A stretch of DNA of 64,000 bases, from positions 51,303 to 115,302 of the forward strand of contig VJZX01000006.1 in NCBI GenBank assembly GCA_009663185.1. Direction: 5' to 3'. This document shows positions 8,254-19,009 of this stretch, piece by piece. The translations under genes and the position numbers were made by a program. The stretch is from Isoptericola halalbus (GTDB lineage Bacteria > Actinomycetota > Actinomycetes > Actinomycetales > Cellulomonadaceae). Each line of letters starts with the position of its first letter. Position 1 is the stretch's first letter. The notes under the pieces were generated by a model. That model worked only from the letters and a program-made list of their open reading frames with translations, ran no database searches and had not been told where the DNA came from.

Positions 8254-9408
8254 CTACGAACGCGAGTAGAACGGCAGGGGGACGACGACGAACGGCTCGG
8301 CCCTGCCGCGGACGTCCACCGCGAGGCGCGTGCCCTCGGCCGACACCTCGGGCGTCACGTAGGCCATCGCGATCGGGTGTCCGAGGGTGGGCGACGGCGC
8401 GCCGGACGTGACCCTGCCGACCTTGACGCCCGCCGAGTCGTCCGGGTGGCGGACCAGCACGTCGTACCCGGCGCGGGCCGGGCGCCGACCCTCGCCCTTG
8501 AGGCCGACCAGGACGCGGGCGGGCGCGCTCCCCCGCCGTGAGGCCAGCGCGGCGCGCCCGACGAACTCGACCGGGGTGCCGTCGTCGGACACCTTGTCGA
8601 GCTTGACCACGCGGCCGAGGCCCGCCTCGTAGGGCGTGGTGGTCGTGTCGAGCTCGTGGCCGTAGAGCGGCATGCCGGCTTCGAGGCGCAACGAGTCGCG
8701 CGCGGACAGGCCGGCGGGCACGAGACCGAGGGGCTCCCCCGCGACCAGCAGCGCCTTCCACAGCTCGACGGCGCGCTCGGCCGGGACGAAGAGCTCGAAG
8801 CCGTCCTCCCCCGTGTAGCCGGTGCGCGCGACGAGCGCGTCGACGCCGGCCACGGTGGCCGGCGCGGAGGCGTAGTACTTCATCGTCCGGACGGCCTCGA
8901 CGTCGTCGGGCGCCGTGAGCGACGCGACGATCTCCTCCGCTCGGGGACCCTGGACGGCGACGAGCGCCGTGGAGTCCGAACGGTCGTCGACGACGGCGTC
9001 GAAGCCCGCCGCACGCTCGGTGAGCTCGCGCGCGACCAGTGCGGCGTTGCCCGCGTTCGCGACGACGAGGAAGTGCTCGTCCGCGAGGCGGTAGACGATG
9101 ATGTCGTCGAGCACCGAGCCGTCCTCGGCGCAGAGCATCGAGTACCGGGCACGCCCGACGCCGATCGCCGTCGCGCTGCCGACGATCGCGTGGTCGAGCG
9201 CCGCGGCCGCCTGGAATCCGACGACGTGGATCTCCCCCATGTGCGACAGGTCGAACAGGCCAGCGGCCTCGCGCACCGCGCGGTGCTCCGCGAGGTCGGA
9301 CGTGTACCGCAGCGGCATAAGCCAGCCGCCGAACCCGGTGAGCGCGGCGCCGAGCGCCACGTGCTCGTCGTGGAGCGCGGTCTTCCTGTCCTGCTGGTCC
9401 TCGGTCAT
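8254..9408 (-). CDS. gcvT: aminomethyltransferase (glycine cleavage T protein)
   Basis: A 384-residue tetrahydrofolate-dependent aminomethyltransferase that releases ammonia and makes 5,10-methylene-THF from the H-protein intermediate. Recognised by FGGWLMPLRY near residue 26, FDLSHMGEI near 53, the GYTGEDGFELF segment and RDSLRLEAGMPLYGHELD. The length is normal. ATG 9408 has an AGGAG-type site. It follows gcvP by 48 bases and is cotranscribed under the glycine riboswitch. Confidence 0.96.
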   Translation of the reverse strand: MTEDQQDRKTALHDEHVALGAALTGFGGWLMPLRYTSDLAEHRAVREAAGLFDLSHMGEIHVVGFQAAAALDHAIVGSATAIGVGRARYSMLCAEDGSVLDDIIVYRLADEHFLVVANAGNAALVARELTERAAGFDAVVDDRSDSTALVAVQGPRAEEIVASLTAPDDVEAVRTMKYYASAPATVAGVDALVARTGYTGEDGFELFVPAERAVELWKALLVAGEPLGLVPAGLSARDSLRLEAGMPLYGHELDTTTTPYEAGLGRVVKLDKVSDDGTPVEFVGRAALASRRGSAPARVLVGLKGEGRRPARAGYDVLVRHPDDSAGVKVGRVTSGAPSPTLGHPIAMAYVTPEVSAEGTRLAVDVRGRAEPFVVVPLPFYSRS

Positions 9409-9430
9409 CGAGGCTCCTGTCTCGTCGGCT

Positions 9431-9456
9431 CGGCGGGGATCAGTGGGCGGCGGGGA

Positions 9457-9464
<8 letters not shown>
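9431..9464. repeat. 17-bp perfect tandem duplication at the gcvP stop
   Basis: CGGCGGGGATCAGTGGG occurs twice back to back (9431-9447 and 9448-9464). The second copy includes the gcvP stop codon. It looks like a recent slippage duplication. Confidence 0.7.
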
Positions 9465-12372
<2,908 letters not shown>

Positions 12373-12421
12373 GTCGAGCGCTCCGTGTGTTCGGGCCGGC
12401 CAGGCGGGCGGGGACGAGCTG

Positions 12422-12675
12422 TCCCTCCCCGCTCTGTCATCGGACCGCGCCGGGCCTGAGCCCTGGTCGCACGTCGACCTGAGAGATTTGCCGGTCCGCC
12501 TCACGGGGCGCGCCGACTTGCACCGTCGGTGGGCCCGACCGACGTGCGACGTCGGGCGGGCCGCTTTCCAGAGTTGCCTCGCCACGACGGTCCGGGTGCC
12601 TGTGAGATTCCCGGGGAGGGGTTGCTCCTTCGGCGCCGACGGCCCTGCTGCCAGGTCCGCCGGACTCTCCCGTCG
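12422..12675 (-). promoter_or_regulatory. tandem glycine riboswitch controlling gcvPTH
   Basis: The minus strand shows two glycine aptamers in series. The first starts GGGAGAGTCC (about 12671), then GCCGAAGGAGCAA, AATCTCACAGG and an ACTCTGGAAAG closing element. The second has GACGGTGCAAG, CAAATCTCTCAGGTC and ends GATGACAGAGCGGGG (about 12424). These are hallmark conserved blocks of the gcvT element. It ends about 50 bases before gcvP; glycine binding should turn on the operon. It fills most of the gene-free stretch 12373-12744. Confidence 0.92.
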
Positions 12676-12722
12676 CGGTTCGAGCGGCGTGTTGCGTTGT
12701 GGTGCCGATCCTACCCGCCCGC

Positions 12723-12772
12723 CGAGGTAGAAGGTCCGGTCGTTCTACCTCGCGCCCCGCGGTTCTACCTCG
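12723..12772. repeat. intergenic repeat, copy 1 (one forward arm, two return arms)
   Basis: CGAGGTAGAA (12723-12732) can pair with TTCTACCTCG at 12743-12752 or with an identical copy at 12763-12772, exactly 20 bases on. The first hairpin overlaps the stop codon of the dehydrogenase-like gene and may be its terminator. Similar architecture occurs near 25470 and 49563. Confidence 0.6.
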
Positions 12773-14160
12773 CGCACGACGACGGCGCGCACCATCGCGA
12801 GGCGCTCGAGCGTCCGCACGAGCGCCCGCGCGCGACGCTCGCCCGCGCGGAAGGTGACCGCCACGACGCCAGTACGGGCGCGACCGTCCGAACCAACCTC
12901 CGTGACCCGTGTCGACAGGGAGTCCACGGCCACGCCGCGCGACGCGAACACGCTCGTCAGCGTCGCGACCGTCCCGACGCCGTCGGCGCCGACGACGTCG
13001 ATCTCGACCGACCAGCTCGGCTCGGCGCCCGGTGCGACGTCCGGGGGAGTGCTCGCGGCCGCGCCGACGACGGGCGGCCCCGCGGCAGGCAGCGCCACGC
13101 CGAGCGCGTCGAGCATCCCGTCGGTCGAGCGGCCGGCCACGGACAGCAGCCGCGCCTCGTCGTCGGCGATCGGGTCGAGCAGCACGTGCGTCCAGCCCTC
13201 GGGGCCGAGCGTCACGGGCACGCCTTGCACCCTCCCAGGGACCTCGACCGCGCCGTCGAGCTCGCCGTCGAGCGCGACCTGGGCAGCCACGACGATGTCC
13301 CGGCCGTCGAGCACGGTGCGCACGAGGTCGACCGTCGCCCCGGCGGTCGCCGTCGCGGTCTTGGCGCCCGACTGGTGCGTCATGGACGGCCTGGCGATGA
13401 CCCGCAGGTCGGCGGGCATCGCGTCGACCTGCACGAACGCCTCGCCGACGTCGCGCGCGGCGACCTCGTCGATCAGCCGGTTCGCGGCGGCGACGTCGTC
13501 CGGCAGGGTGTGGAGCGAGCGTCCGCGCCGCAGGTACGCGACGGCGGCCGCGCACTCGTCGTCGTCGAGGCCAGCGATGCTCACGGTCGACCAGAACGGC
13601 ACCGCGCGCTCGCCGTGCTGGCCGCCCACGAAACCGCCGACCCGGTGGCGCCGCACGCCCAGCTCGACGGCGATCTCGCGACGGAAGCGCAGCGTGTCCA
13701 GCCAGGCGCCCATGCCGATCACGCGGTGCCGGCCCAGCACCTCGGCCATGACGGCAACACCGAGCTCGACCGGGTTGGTCACGACGATGACGACCTCGCG
13801 CCCCGAGCCGTGGCGTGCGAGCGCCTCGGCGTACGTGCGGAAGACCTCGAGGTTCGCAGCCGCGAGCGCCGCGCGATCGGCGTTGATTCCGACCTCGGCC
13901 GGGACGGTCCGCCCCGCCGTGGCGACGACGACGTCGGCCGTGACGTCGTCGGGGGAGAGCGCGACGTCGATCAGGGGGGCGCGCTCCTCGAACGCGTCCG
14001 CGAGGTCGGCCCGCAGGCCGAACGCCGCGGAGCGCGAGGCGCCGTCGGGCCGGCCCACGAGCTGCAGGCGCGAGGTGGCCGAGAGCAGCCCGCCCGCGAT
14101 CAGCTGGGTGCAGACCTGGCGGCCCACGTCTCCGGGGGCTCCGAGAACAGCGACGTCCAT
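12745..14160 (-). CDS. malate/lactate dehydrogenase-like protein with C-terminal ACT domain
   Basis: A 471-residue fusion. Residues 1 to about 330 match the NAD-dependent lactate/malate dehydrogenase fold: dinucleotide loop GAPGDVG (7-13), NPVEL (129-133), GMGAWLDTLRFRRE (149-162) and the catalytic-type histidine in GGQHGERAVPFW (H182). Residues 382-465 resemble an ACT domain (WSVEIDVVGADGVGTVATL, FASRGVAVDSLSTRV), a small ligand-binding module usually sensing amino acids. The sheer presence of ACT suggests allosteric control; substrate and ligand are unknown. ATG 14160. It lies just upstream of the glycine riboswitch, perhaps by chance. Confidence 0.75.
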   Translation of the reverse strand: MDVAVLGAPGDVGRQVCTQLIAGGLLSATSRLQLVGRPDGASRSAAFGLRADLADAFEERAPLIDVALSPDDVTADVVVATAGRTVPAEVGINADRAALAAANLEVFRTYAEALARHGSGREVVIVVTNPVELGVAVMAEVLGRHRVIGMGAWLDTLRFRREIAVELGVRRHRVGGFVGGQHGERAVPFWSTVSIAGLDDDECAAAVAYLRRGRSLHTLPDDVAAANRLIDEVAARDVGEAFVQVDAMPADLRVIARPSMTHQSGAKTATATAGATVDLVRTVLDGRDIVVAAQVALDGELDGAVEVPGRVQGVPVTLGPEGWTHVLLDPIADDEARLLSVAGRSTDGMLDALGVALPAAGPPVVGAAASTPPDVAPGAEPSWSVEIDVVGADGVGTVATLTSVFASRGVAVDSLSTRVTEVGSDGRARTGVVAVTFRAGERRARALVRTLERLAMVRAVVVREVEPRGAR

Positions 14161-14252
14161 GGCGAGTCACCCTACGGGTGCCGCGGCATCGCGGTGGGCC
14201 ACCGGGGGAAAAGGGGACGACACCTCCGCGAACCCGTCCTAGCGTCGAGGTC

Positions 14253-15062
14253 ATGGCATCGCTCGACACACGTCCTGAGGCCGCCGACGACCCCGACGAC
14301 GGCTGGTTCCCCGAGAGCGTCGCCGCCCGGTACGACGGCGACGACGGCCCCTTCGCACCCTCCGTCGTGGAGGCCACCGTGGACGTCCTGGCCGACCTGG
14401 CGGGCGACGGCGACGCGCTCGAGCTGGCGGTCGGGACCGGACGCGTCGCGCTTCCCCTGGCTCGGCGCGGGGTCCGCGTCCACGGCATCGAGCTGAGCAG
14501 GGCGATGGCCGCCCGGATCGAGTCGAAGCCGGGCGGGGACCTCGTCGGCGTGACCATCGGCGACATGACGTCGACGCGCGTTGCGGGCGAGTTCTCGCTC
14601 GTCTACCTGGTGTTCAACACCATCGACAACCTCACGACGCAGGACGCGCAGGTGACATGCTTCGTCAACGCGGCCGCGCACCTGCGGCCGGGCGGCTGCT
14701 TCGTCGTGGAGACCGTCGTCCCGCCGCTGCGCCGCCTCCCGCCAGGCCAGGACACGGTGCCGTTCACGGTCGAGCCGCACGACGACGGCGGGCGTCTCGG
14801 CTTCGACCGCTTCGACGTCGTGACGCAGCGGTACACGTCGAACCACGTCCGGGTGGCGGGCGGCCGGGGGAGCTTCTGGTCGATCCCGTTCCGGTACGCC
14901 TGGCCGGCCGAGCTCGACCTCATGGCCCGCATCGCGGGGATGCGGCTGCGGGACCGTTGGGCCGACTGGGACGGCTCACGGTTTACTCAGGAAAGCACCA
15001 AGCATGTCTCGATTTGGCAACGGCCCCACGACCCCCTTCCAGGCATGAGGGTAGGGGAGTAA
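14253..15062 (+). CDS. class I SAM-dependent methyltransferase
   Basis: A 269-residue cytoplasmic methyltransferase with the Rossmann-type SAM motif ALELAVGTGRVALPLA at residues 55-70, an acidic residue after strand 2 (VHGIELSRAM) and the post-motif segment LVYLVFNTIDNL. The later part (FRYAWPAELDLMARIAGMRL) matches small-molecule methyltransferases of the UbiE/Methyltransf_25 type. The substrate is not predictable. ATG 14253 starts MASLDTRPE; the gene diverges from the dehydrogenase-like gene, with about 90 bases between them. Its stop precedes a candidate structured RNA and terminator. Confidence 0.82.
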   Translation: MASLDTRPEAADDPDDGWFPESVAARYDGDDGPFAPSVVEATVDVLADLAGDGDALELAVGTGRVALPLARRGVRVHGIELSRAMAARIESKPGGDLVGVTIGDMTSTRVAGEFSLVYLVFNTIDNLTTQDAQVTCFVNAAAHLRPGGCFVVETVVPPLRRLPPGQDTVPFTVEPHDDGGRLGFDRFDVVTQRYTSNHVRVAGGRGSFWSIPFRYAWPAELDLMARIAGMRLRDRWADWDGSRFTQESTKHVSIWQRPHDPLPGMRVGE

Positions 15063-15113
15063 TCTAGGTCTTGCCCAGGGAGAGGCCCGGTAAAACGGGA
15101 GCAACCCTGAGAA

Positions 15114-15152
15114 GCGCGAGCCCGGGAGCCAGCAGGCATCCCGGGCTCGCGC
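15114..15152 (+). terminator. strong terminator hairpin, preceded by a smaller structured segment
   Basis: GCGCGAGCCCGGG (15114-15126) pairs perfectly with CCCGGGCTCGCGC (15140-15152). Just upstream, CAGGG (15076-15080) and CCCTG (15105-15109) enclose CCCG-GTAAAA-CGGG, a nested stem between the methyltransferase stop and this terminator. Confidence 0.8.
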
Positions 15153-15334
15153 TGTGTCAGCACCCTCGCGTCGGTGCGCCGTGGGCACCCCGGCCCGGGC
15201 CCGGACGGGTGAAACCTCGAGTCCGCCGATCAACAACCGGGCCGCGCGGAGTACCTTGTCGGAGGGGGATCGGGGGGCGGACCGGGCTCGCTCGACCTGA
15301 CCGGCCGTCCTTGACCACAAGGAGGTGGGCGGAC

Positions 15335-15634
15335 ATGAAGCGTGTCGTGATCACATGTGCGGTCGCGCTGGGCCTTACCGTCGGCGGCGCCATGTCGGCG
15401 CAGGCGGGTGAGATCAACGGGAATGGTGACCCGATCCCGGGTGCGCACAGGGCGAGCTCGATCTGCGCATTCTCGGGGCGGGACCTGCCCGACGCCCAGG
15501 AGAACCAGCCCAACATTCCGGACGACATCGTCTCGGACGGGCATGTGCAGAGCTACGGCAGATGGGTCAGCCACGGCTTCAAGGCATTCGTGCCGAGCCC
15601 GGGCGAGGCCTGCCGCGGCAACGTCGAGTTCTAG
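15335..15634 (+). CDS. small secreted protein, function unknown
   Basis: A 99-residue exported protein. ATG 15335 is preceded by AAGGAGGTGGGC. The signal peptide (MKRVVITCAVALGLTVGGAM) probably ends at SAQA, leaving a mature chain of about 74 residues with two cysteines. One is in SSICAFSGRDLPD and one in PSPGEACRGN, likely forming a disulfide. HVQSYGRWVSHG lies between. I recall similar small proteins in Streptomyces and relatives, always without known function. It is monocistronic. Confidence 0.75.
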   Translation: MKRVVITCAVALGLTVGGAMSAQAGEINGNGDPIPGAHRASSICAFSGRDLPDAQENQPNIPDDIVSDGHVQSYGRWVSHGFKAFVPSPGEACRGNVEF

Positions 15635-15752
15635 GGGTAGGACCGGAAGCGCCTGCAGCCCGAAGACCTCCGCCAGCAGTTCCTCCGTCAGGCCGGTCGC
15701 GGGTGTGCCCGCCCTGACCACGCGCCGCCCGCGGTTCCCGTCCGATACTTGA

Positions 15753-17369
15753 GTGGTGAGCGGCCAGCCCGCGCCGGTCGAGATCGGCCTCCTCGGCGCG
15801 TTCCGGGTCCAGGTCGACGGACACCCCGTGCCCGAGTCCGCCTGGTCTCGGCGCGACGCGGCCGCATTGGTCAAGCTCCTCGCGCTGCAGCCCGGGATGA
15901 TCCTGCACCGCGAGCAGCTCATGGACCGGCTCTGGCCGGACCTCGACGCGGCCGAGGCCGCGCCGCGGCTGCACAAGGCGGTCCACTTCGCCCGGCGGGC
16001 GATCGGTCTCGACGAGGCCGTCGTGGTCCGAGGAGGCATGGTGCGGTTGCTGCCGGACAGGCCGGTGATCGTGGACGCCCCGGGGTTCGAGACGGCCGCG
16101 GCCGAGGCCCTCGCAGAAGGCGAGTCGGCAACTGCCGCGGCCGTGCTGGACGCGTACGGCCCGGACCTGCTCCCGGCGGACATCTACGCGGACTGGGCAG
16201 CCCAGCCCCGGGAGCGGCATGCGCTGCTGCGCGACCGTCTGCTGCGGCAGGCGCGGCGATGGCGTGAGCTGCTGGAGCACGACCCGGTCGATGAGCAGGC
16301 GCACCTGGAGCTGATCCGAGAGCTGCGAGACGCCGGCGACCCGCGGGCCGCCCTGCGGCAGTTCGAGGCGATGGACCGCACCCTGCGCCGCGAGCTGGGC
16401 GTGGGCCCGGGACCTGAGGCCATCAGGCTCCGTGACGAGCTCGCGGCCGCGCTGCGCGACGTCGGGAGAATGAGCCCGGCCGACGTCGGCAGGCTGGAGC
16501 AGCAGATCAGGTTCTGCCGGACCACGGACGGGGTGACGCTGGCCTACGCCTGCTCGGGCAGCGGACCGCCGCTCGTCAGGCCGGCGCACTGGCTCACCCA
16601 CGTCGACCACGACTGGCACAGCCCGGTATGGCGCCACTGGATGGTCGAGCTCTCCCGGCGTTACCGGCTCATCAGGTACGACGAGCGGGGCTGCGGGCTG
16701 TCGGACTGGGACATCCCGTCTCCGTCGCTGGAGAGCTGGGTGCAGGATCTCGAGACCGTCGTGGACCAGGTGGGCCTGGAGCGGTTCCCGATGCTGGGCA
16801 TATCCCAGGGAGCGACGGTGGCCATCACCTACGCCGCCCGCCACCCGGAACGGGTCAGCCGCCTGGTCCTGTACGGCGGCTACGTGCAGGGACGGCTCGT
16901 ACGTGCCAGGAACGAGGAGGACCGTCGCCTGCACCAGCTCCAGGCCGATCTCGCACGTCTCGGGTGGGGCGGCGACGACCCGGCGTTCCGCCAGGTCTTC
17001 ACCTCGCAGTTCATGCCGGGGGCGCCGCGAGAGCTGTGGGAGGCGTTCAACGACCTGCAGCGCAAGACTGCGTCGGCGGAGAACGCCGCGCGTGTGCTCG
17101 AGCTGACCGGCAGCTTCGACGGCGTCGGGGCTGCACGCCGGGTGACGGCGCCGACCCTGGTGCTCCACGCCCGCCACGACCACCGCGTCCCGTTCGAGCA
17201 GGGCCGGCTGATGGCCTCGCTCATCCCGAACAGCCGCTTCGTGGCGCTGGAGACCGCCAACCACATCCTCCTTGCCGGTGAGCCGGCCTGGGCGGTCTTC
17301 CTCGCCGAGGTCACGGCCTTCCTCGCAGAGAACACCGAGCAGGGTGCTTCGGCGCTGCGGCCCAGGTGA
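15753..17369 (+). CDS. BTAD/SARP-type transcriptional regulator fused to an alpha/beta hydrolase
   Basis: A 538-residue fusion. Residues 1 to about 95 form an OmpR/SARP-like winged helix (IGLLGAFRVQVDG, LLALQPGMILHREQLMDRLW). A bacterial transcriptional activation domain with TPR-like helices covers 100-235 (ERHALLRDRLL, LELIRELRDAGDPRAALRQF, LGVGPGPE). Residues 255-530 are an alpha/beta hydrolase with a full triad: S351 in GISQGAT, D476 in RHDHRVPFE and H504 in NHILL. It could be a regulator whose hydrolase domain senses or modifies a small ligand; this is inference. Start GTG 15753 or the adjacent GTG 15756. Confidence 0.85.
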   Translation: MVSGQPAPVEIGLLGAFRVQVDGHPVPESAWSRRDAAALVKLLALQPGMILHREQLMDRLWPDLDAAEAAPRLHKAVHFARRAIGLDEAVVVRGGMVRLLPDRPVIVDAPGFETAAAEALAEGESATAAAVLDAYGPDLLPADIYADWAAQPRERHALLRDRLLRQARRWRELLEHDPVDEQAHLELIRELRDAGDPRAALRQFEAMDRTLRRELGVGPGPEAIRLRDELAAALRDVGRMSPADVGRLEQQIRFCRTTDGVTLAYACSGSGPPLVRPAHWLTHVDHDWHSPVWRHWMVELSRRYRLIRYDERGCGLSDWDIPSPSLESWVQDLETVVDQVGLERFPMLGISQGATVAITYAARHPERVSRLVLYGGYVQGRLVRARNEEDRRLHQLQADLARLGWGGDDPAFRQVFTSQFMPGAPRELWEAFNDLQRKTASAENAARVLELTGSFDGVGAARRVTAPTLVLHARHDHRVPFEQGRLMASLIPNSRFVALETANHILLAGEPAWAVFLAEVTAFLAENTEQGASALRPR

Positions 17370-17423
17370 CGTTCGCAGAAGTGGGGACCGTGCCGAGCAC
17401 CCAGTCAGGGCGTCAGGTGCAGG

Positions 17424-17445
17424 TCACCTTCCACATCGAAGGTGA
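17424..17445. terminator. hairpin between convergent genes
   Basis: TCACCTTC (17424-17431) and GAAGGTGA (17438-17445) form a perfect eight-base stem around six bases, between the fusion regulator and the LysR-type gene. Confidence 0.6.
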
Positions 17446-17497
17446 TGCGGGGCCGCCTGTCTGACCACCGGCGACCACTCCTCCGTCTCGGCGAGAC

Positions 17498-18421
17498 CTA
17501 CGCGAGCTGGAGGGTCCGGGAGACCTCGACCATCGCGTCGACGACGGCGCGCACGGCCCGGCCTGGCTCGTGCCGCGTCGCACGGTGCCGCACGACGAGC
17601 CGCCGGGAACCGAGGCCGGGGAGCCCGACGACCTCGACGCCGTCGAGCACCTCCCCGCTCGGAGTGGACATGCCCTGCAGCGCGAGCGCCGGGAGCATCG
17701 CGACCCCCTGCCCGGCGGCGACGAGGGCGAGCGCCGTGTCGAAGTCGAAGAAGGTGTGGCGCGTCGCGAGCGTCACCCCGAGCGTCCGCGACAGGCGCCC
17801 CAGCGCGCGACCGGCCGCCGTGTCGGGGTCGGGGCCGACCCACTGGGCGTCACGCAGGTCGTCGATCCTCTCGGGCCTCGGCATCGACGCGGGGATGACG
17901 AGCCGCCACGGCTCGTCGAGCAGGGGCACGTCGTGCGCACCGCGCGGGGCGGGCGCGTCCACGTCGACGTCACGCTCGAGCACCACGACGTCGAGGTCGC
18001 CGGCGCGTAGCCTGCGCAGCGCTTCGGCGGGCTCGTGCTCGCGCACGTCGACCTCGACGCCGGGGTGACGCTCGGCGAGATCCGCGAGCATGGGCGCGAC
18101 GACGGCACGGATGGCCGTCTGGAACGCGCCCATCTTGACGTGTCCCGTGACGCCCTCGCCGAGCGCGGCGATCGCCTGGCGCGCCTCGAGCAGCTCGGCC
18201 TCGATGCGCTCGGCCGTGTCGGCGAGCACCCGACCGGCCGCGGTGAGGGTCACGCCCCGTGGCCCGCGGTCGAGGACGGCGTACCCCTCCTCCGCCTCGA
18301 GCCGGGCGATCTGCTGGGACACCGCGGACGGGGTGACATGCAGAAGGTCTGCTGCCGCGAGCACGCCCCCGGCCCGGTGGACGGCAAGGAGAAAGGCAAG
18401 CCTGCGTGGGTCGGTAGCCAT
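17498..18421 (-). CDS. LysR family transcriptional regulator
   Basis: A 307-residue LysR-type regulator. The N-terminal winged HTH covers residues 4-62 (LAFLLAVHRAGGVLAAADLL, TPSAVSQQIARLE). The periplasmic-binding-fold effector domain runs from about residue 88 to the end (VKMGAFQTAIRAVVAPML). It is divergent from a small membrane protein gene, with a nested palindrome in the shared intergenic region, the usual arrangement for LysR control of an adjacent target. The effector is unknown. Confidence 0.92.
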   Translation of the reverse strand: MATDPRRLAFLLAVHRAGGVLAAADLLHVTPSAVSQQIARLEAEEGYAVLDRGPRGVTLTAAGRVLADTAERIEAELLEARQAIAALGEGVTGHVKMGAFQTAIRAVVAPMLADLAERHPGVEVDVREHEPAEALRRLRAGDLDVVVLERDVDVDAPAPRGAHDVPLLDEPWRLVIPASMPRPERIDDLRDAQWVGPDPDTAAGRALGRLSRTLGVTLATRHTFFDFDTALALVAAGQGVAMLPALALQGMSTPSGEVLDGVEVVGLPGLGSRRLVVRHRATRHEPGRAVRAVVDAMVEVSRTLQLA

Positions 18422-18441
18422 GTAGAGATGCTAATTGCGGG

Positions 18442-18477
18442 ATGCAGAAGGATTCAATTGCGCTGAAGCAACTGCAT
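18442..18477. promoter_or_regulatory. putative LysR operator, nested palindrome
   Basis: TTCA (18453-18456), seven bases, then TGAA (18464-18467) is flanked symmetrically by ATGCAG (18442-18447) and CTGCAT (18472-18477) with almost the same centre. The inner part contains a T-N11-A core typical of LysR sites. It lies between divergent LysR and membrane-protein genes. Confidence 0.5.
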
Positions 18478-18594
18478 GTCGCACCATAGTCGTGGCGCCG
18501 GCCGGTGTCCCCCCCCGGGACCGGCGCCCCACACCTTCCCACTTCTCGTGGCGCGTCGTCGCGCGTCGCGACATCGTGCTGCCCGGAGACCCGC

Positions 18595-18975
18595 ATGTCG
18601 TTCTCGATGCTGACCCTCGTCACCGCTCTCGGCTGGGTCGGCGCCGTCGCCGGACTTGTCGCGTACGCCATGGCCACCCAGGGCCGCTGGACGCCCGGCT
18701 CGCTGCCGTTCCAGGTCGCGAACCTGACGGCAGCCACGCTGATGCTCGTCGTCTCCGCCGTGAACGGGGTCTGGCCTGCGGCCGCGTCGAACGTCGCGTG
18801 GATCGTGATCGGGGCCCAGGCCCTCGTCACGATCGCCCGCGAGCGGCGTCGGGCGGGTGACGAGACGGTCGAGCGTCCCGAACCGGAGCCCGAGCACGAG
18901 TCGGTGATCACCCTGCGCCGGCCCGACGACGTCGAGCCCGCCGTCGAGCCCCGCGCCGTCGACCTCGCGGCCTGA
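18595..18975 (+). CDS. small membrane protein of CBU_0592-like type
   Basis: A 126-residue integral membrane protein with about three hydrophobic helices in residues 4-80: LTLVTALGWVGAVAGLVAYA, LPFQVANLTAATLMLVVSAV and ASNVAWIVIGAQALVTIA. The cytoplasmic C-terminal tail is charged and Pro/Glu-rich. The layout matches what is annotated as CBU_0592-like membrane protein. ATG 18595 was chosen because upstream codons are not hydrophobic. It is divergent from the LysR gene and the likely target of that regulator. Confidence 0.65.
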   Translation: MSFSMLTLVTALGWVGAVAGLVAYAMATQGRWTPGSLPFQVANLTAATLMLVVSAVNGVWPAAASNVAWIVIGAQALVTIARERRRAGDETVERPEPEPEHESVITLRRPDDVEPAVEPRAVDLAA

Positions 18976-19009
18976 CGCCGGGTACAGCTACCGCCGTCGT
19001 GCGCCGGCG

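Noticed and set aside
12373-12585. Possible N-terminal extension of GcvP by about 71 residues
   Set aside because: The region is the glycine riboswitch and its translation shows no family similarity; GTG 12372 has its own ribosome site.
15062-15112. TPP or SAM riboswitch suggested by CCTGAGA-like bases
   Set aside because: Only a short stretch matches; the other conserved blocks of these riboswitches are missing.
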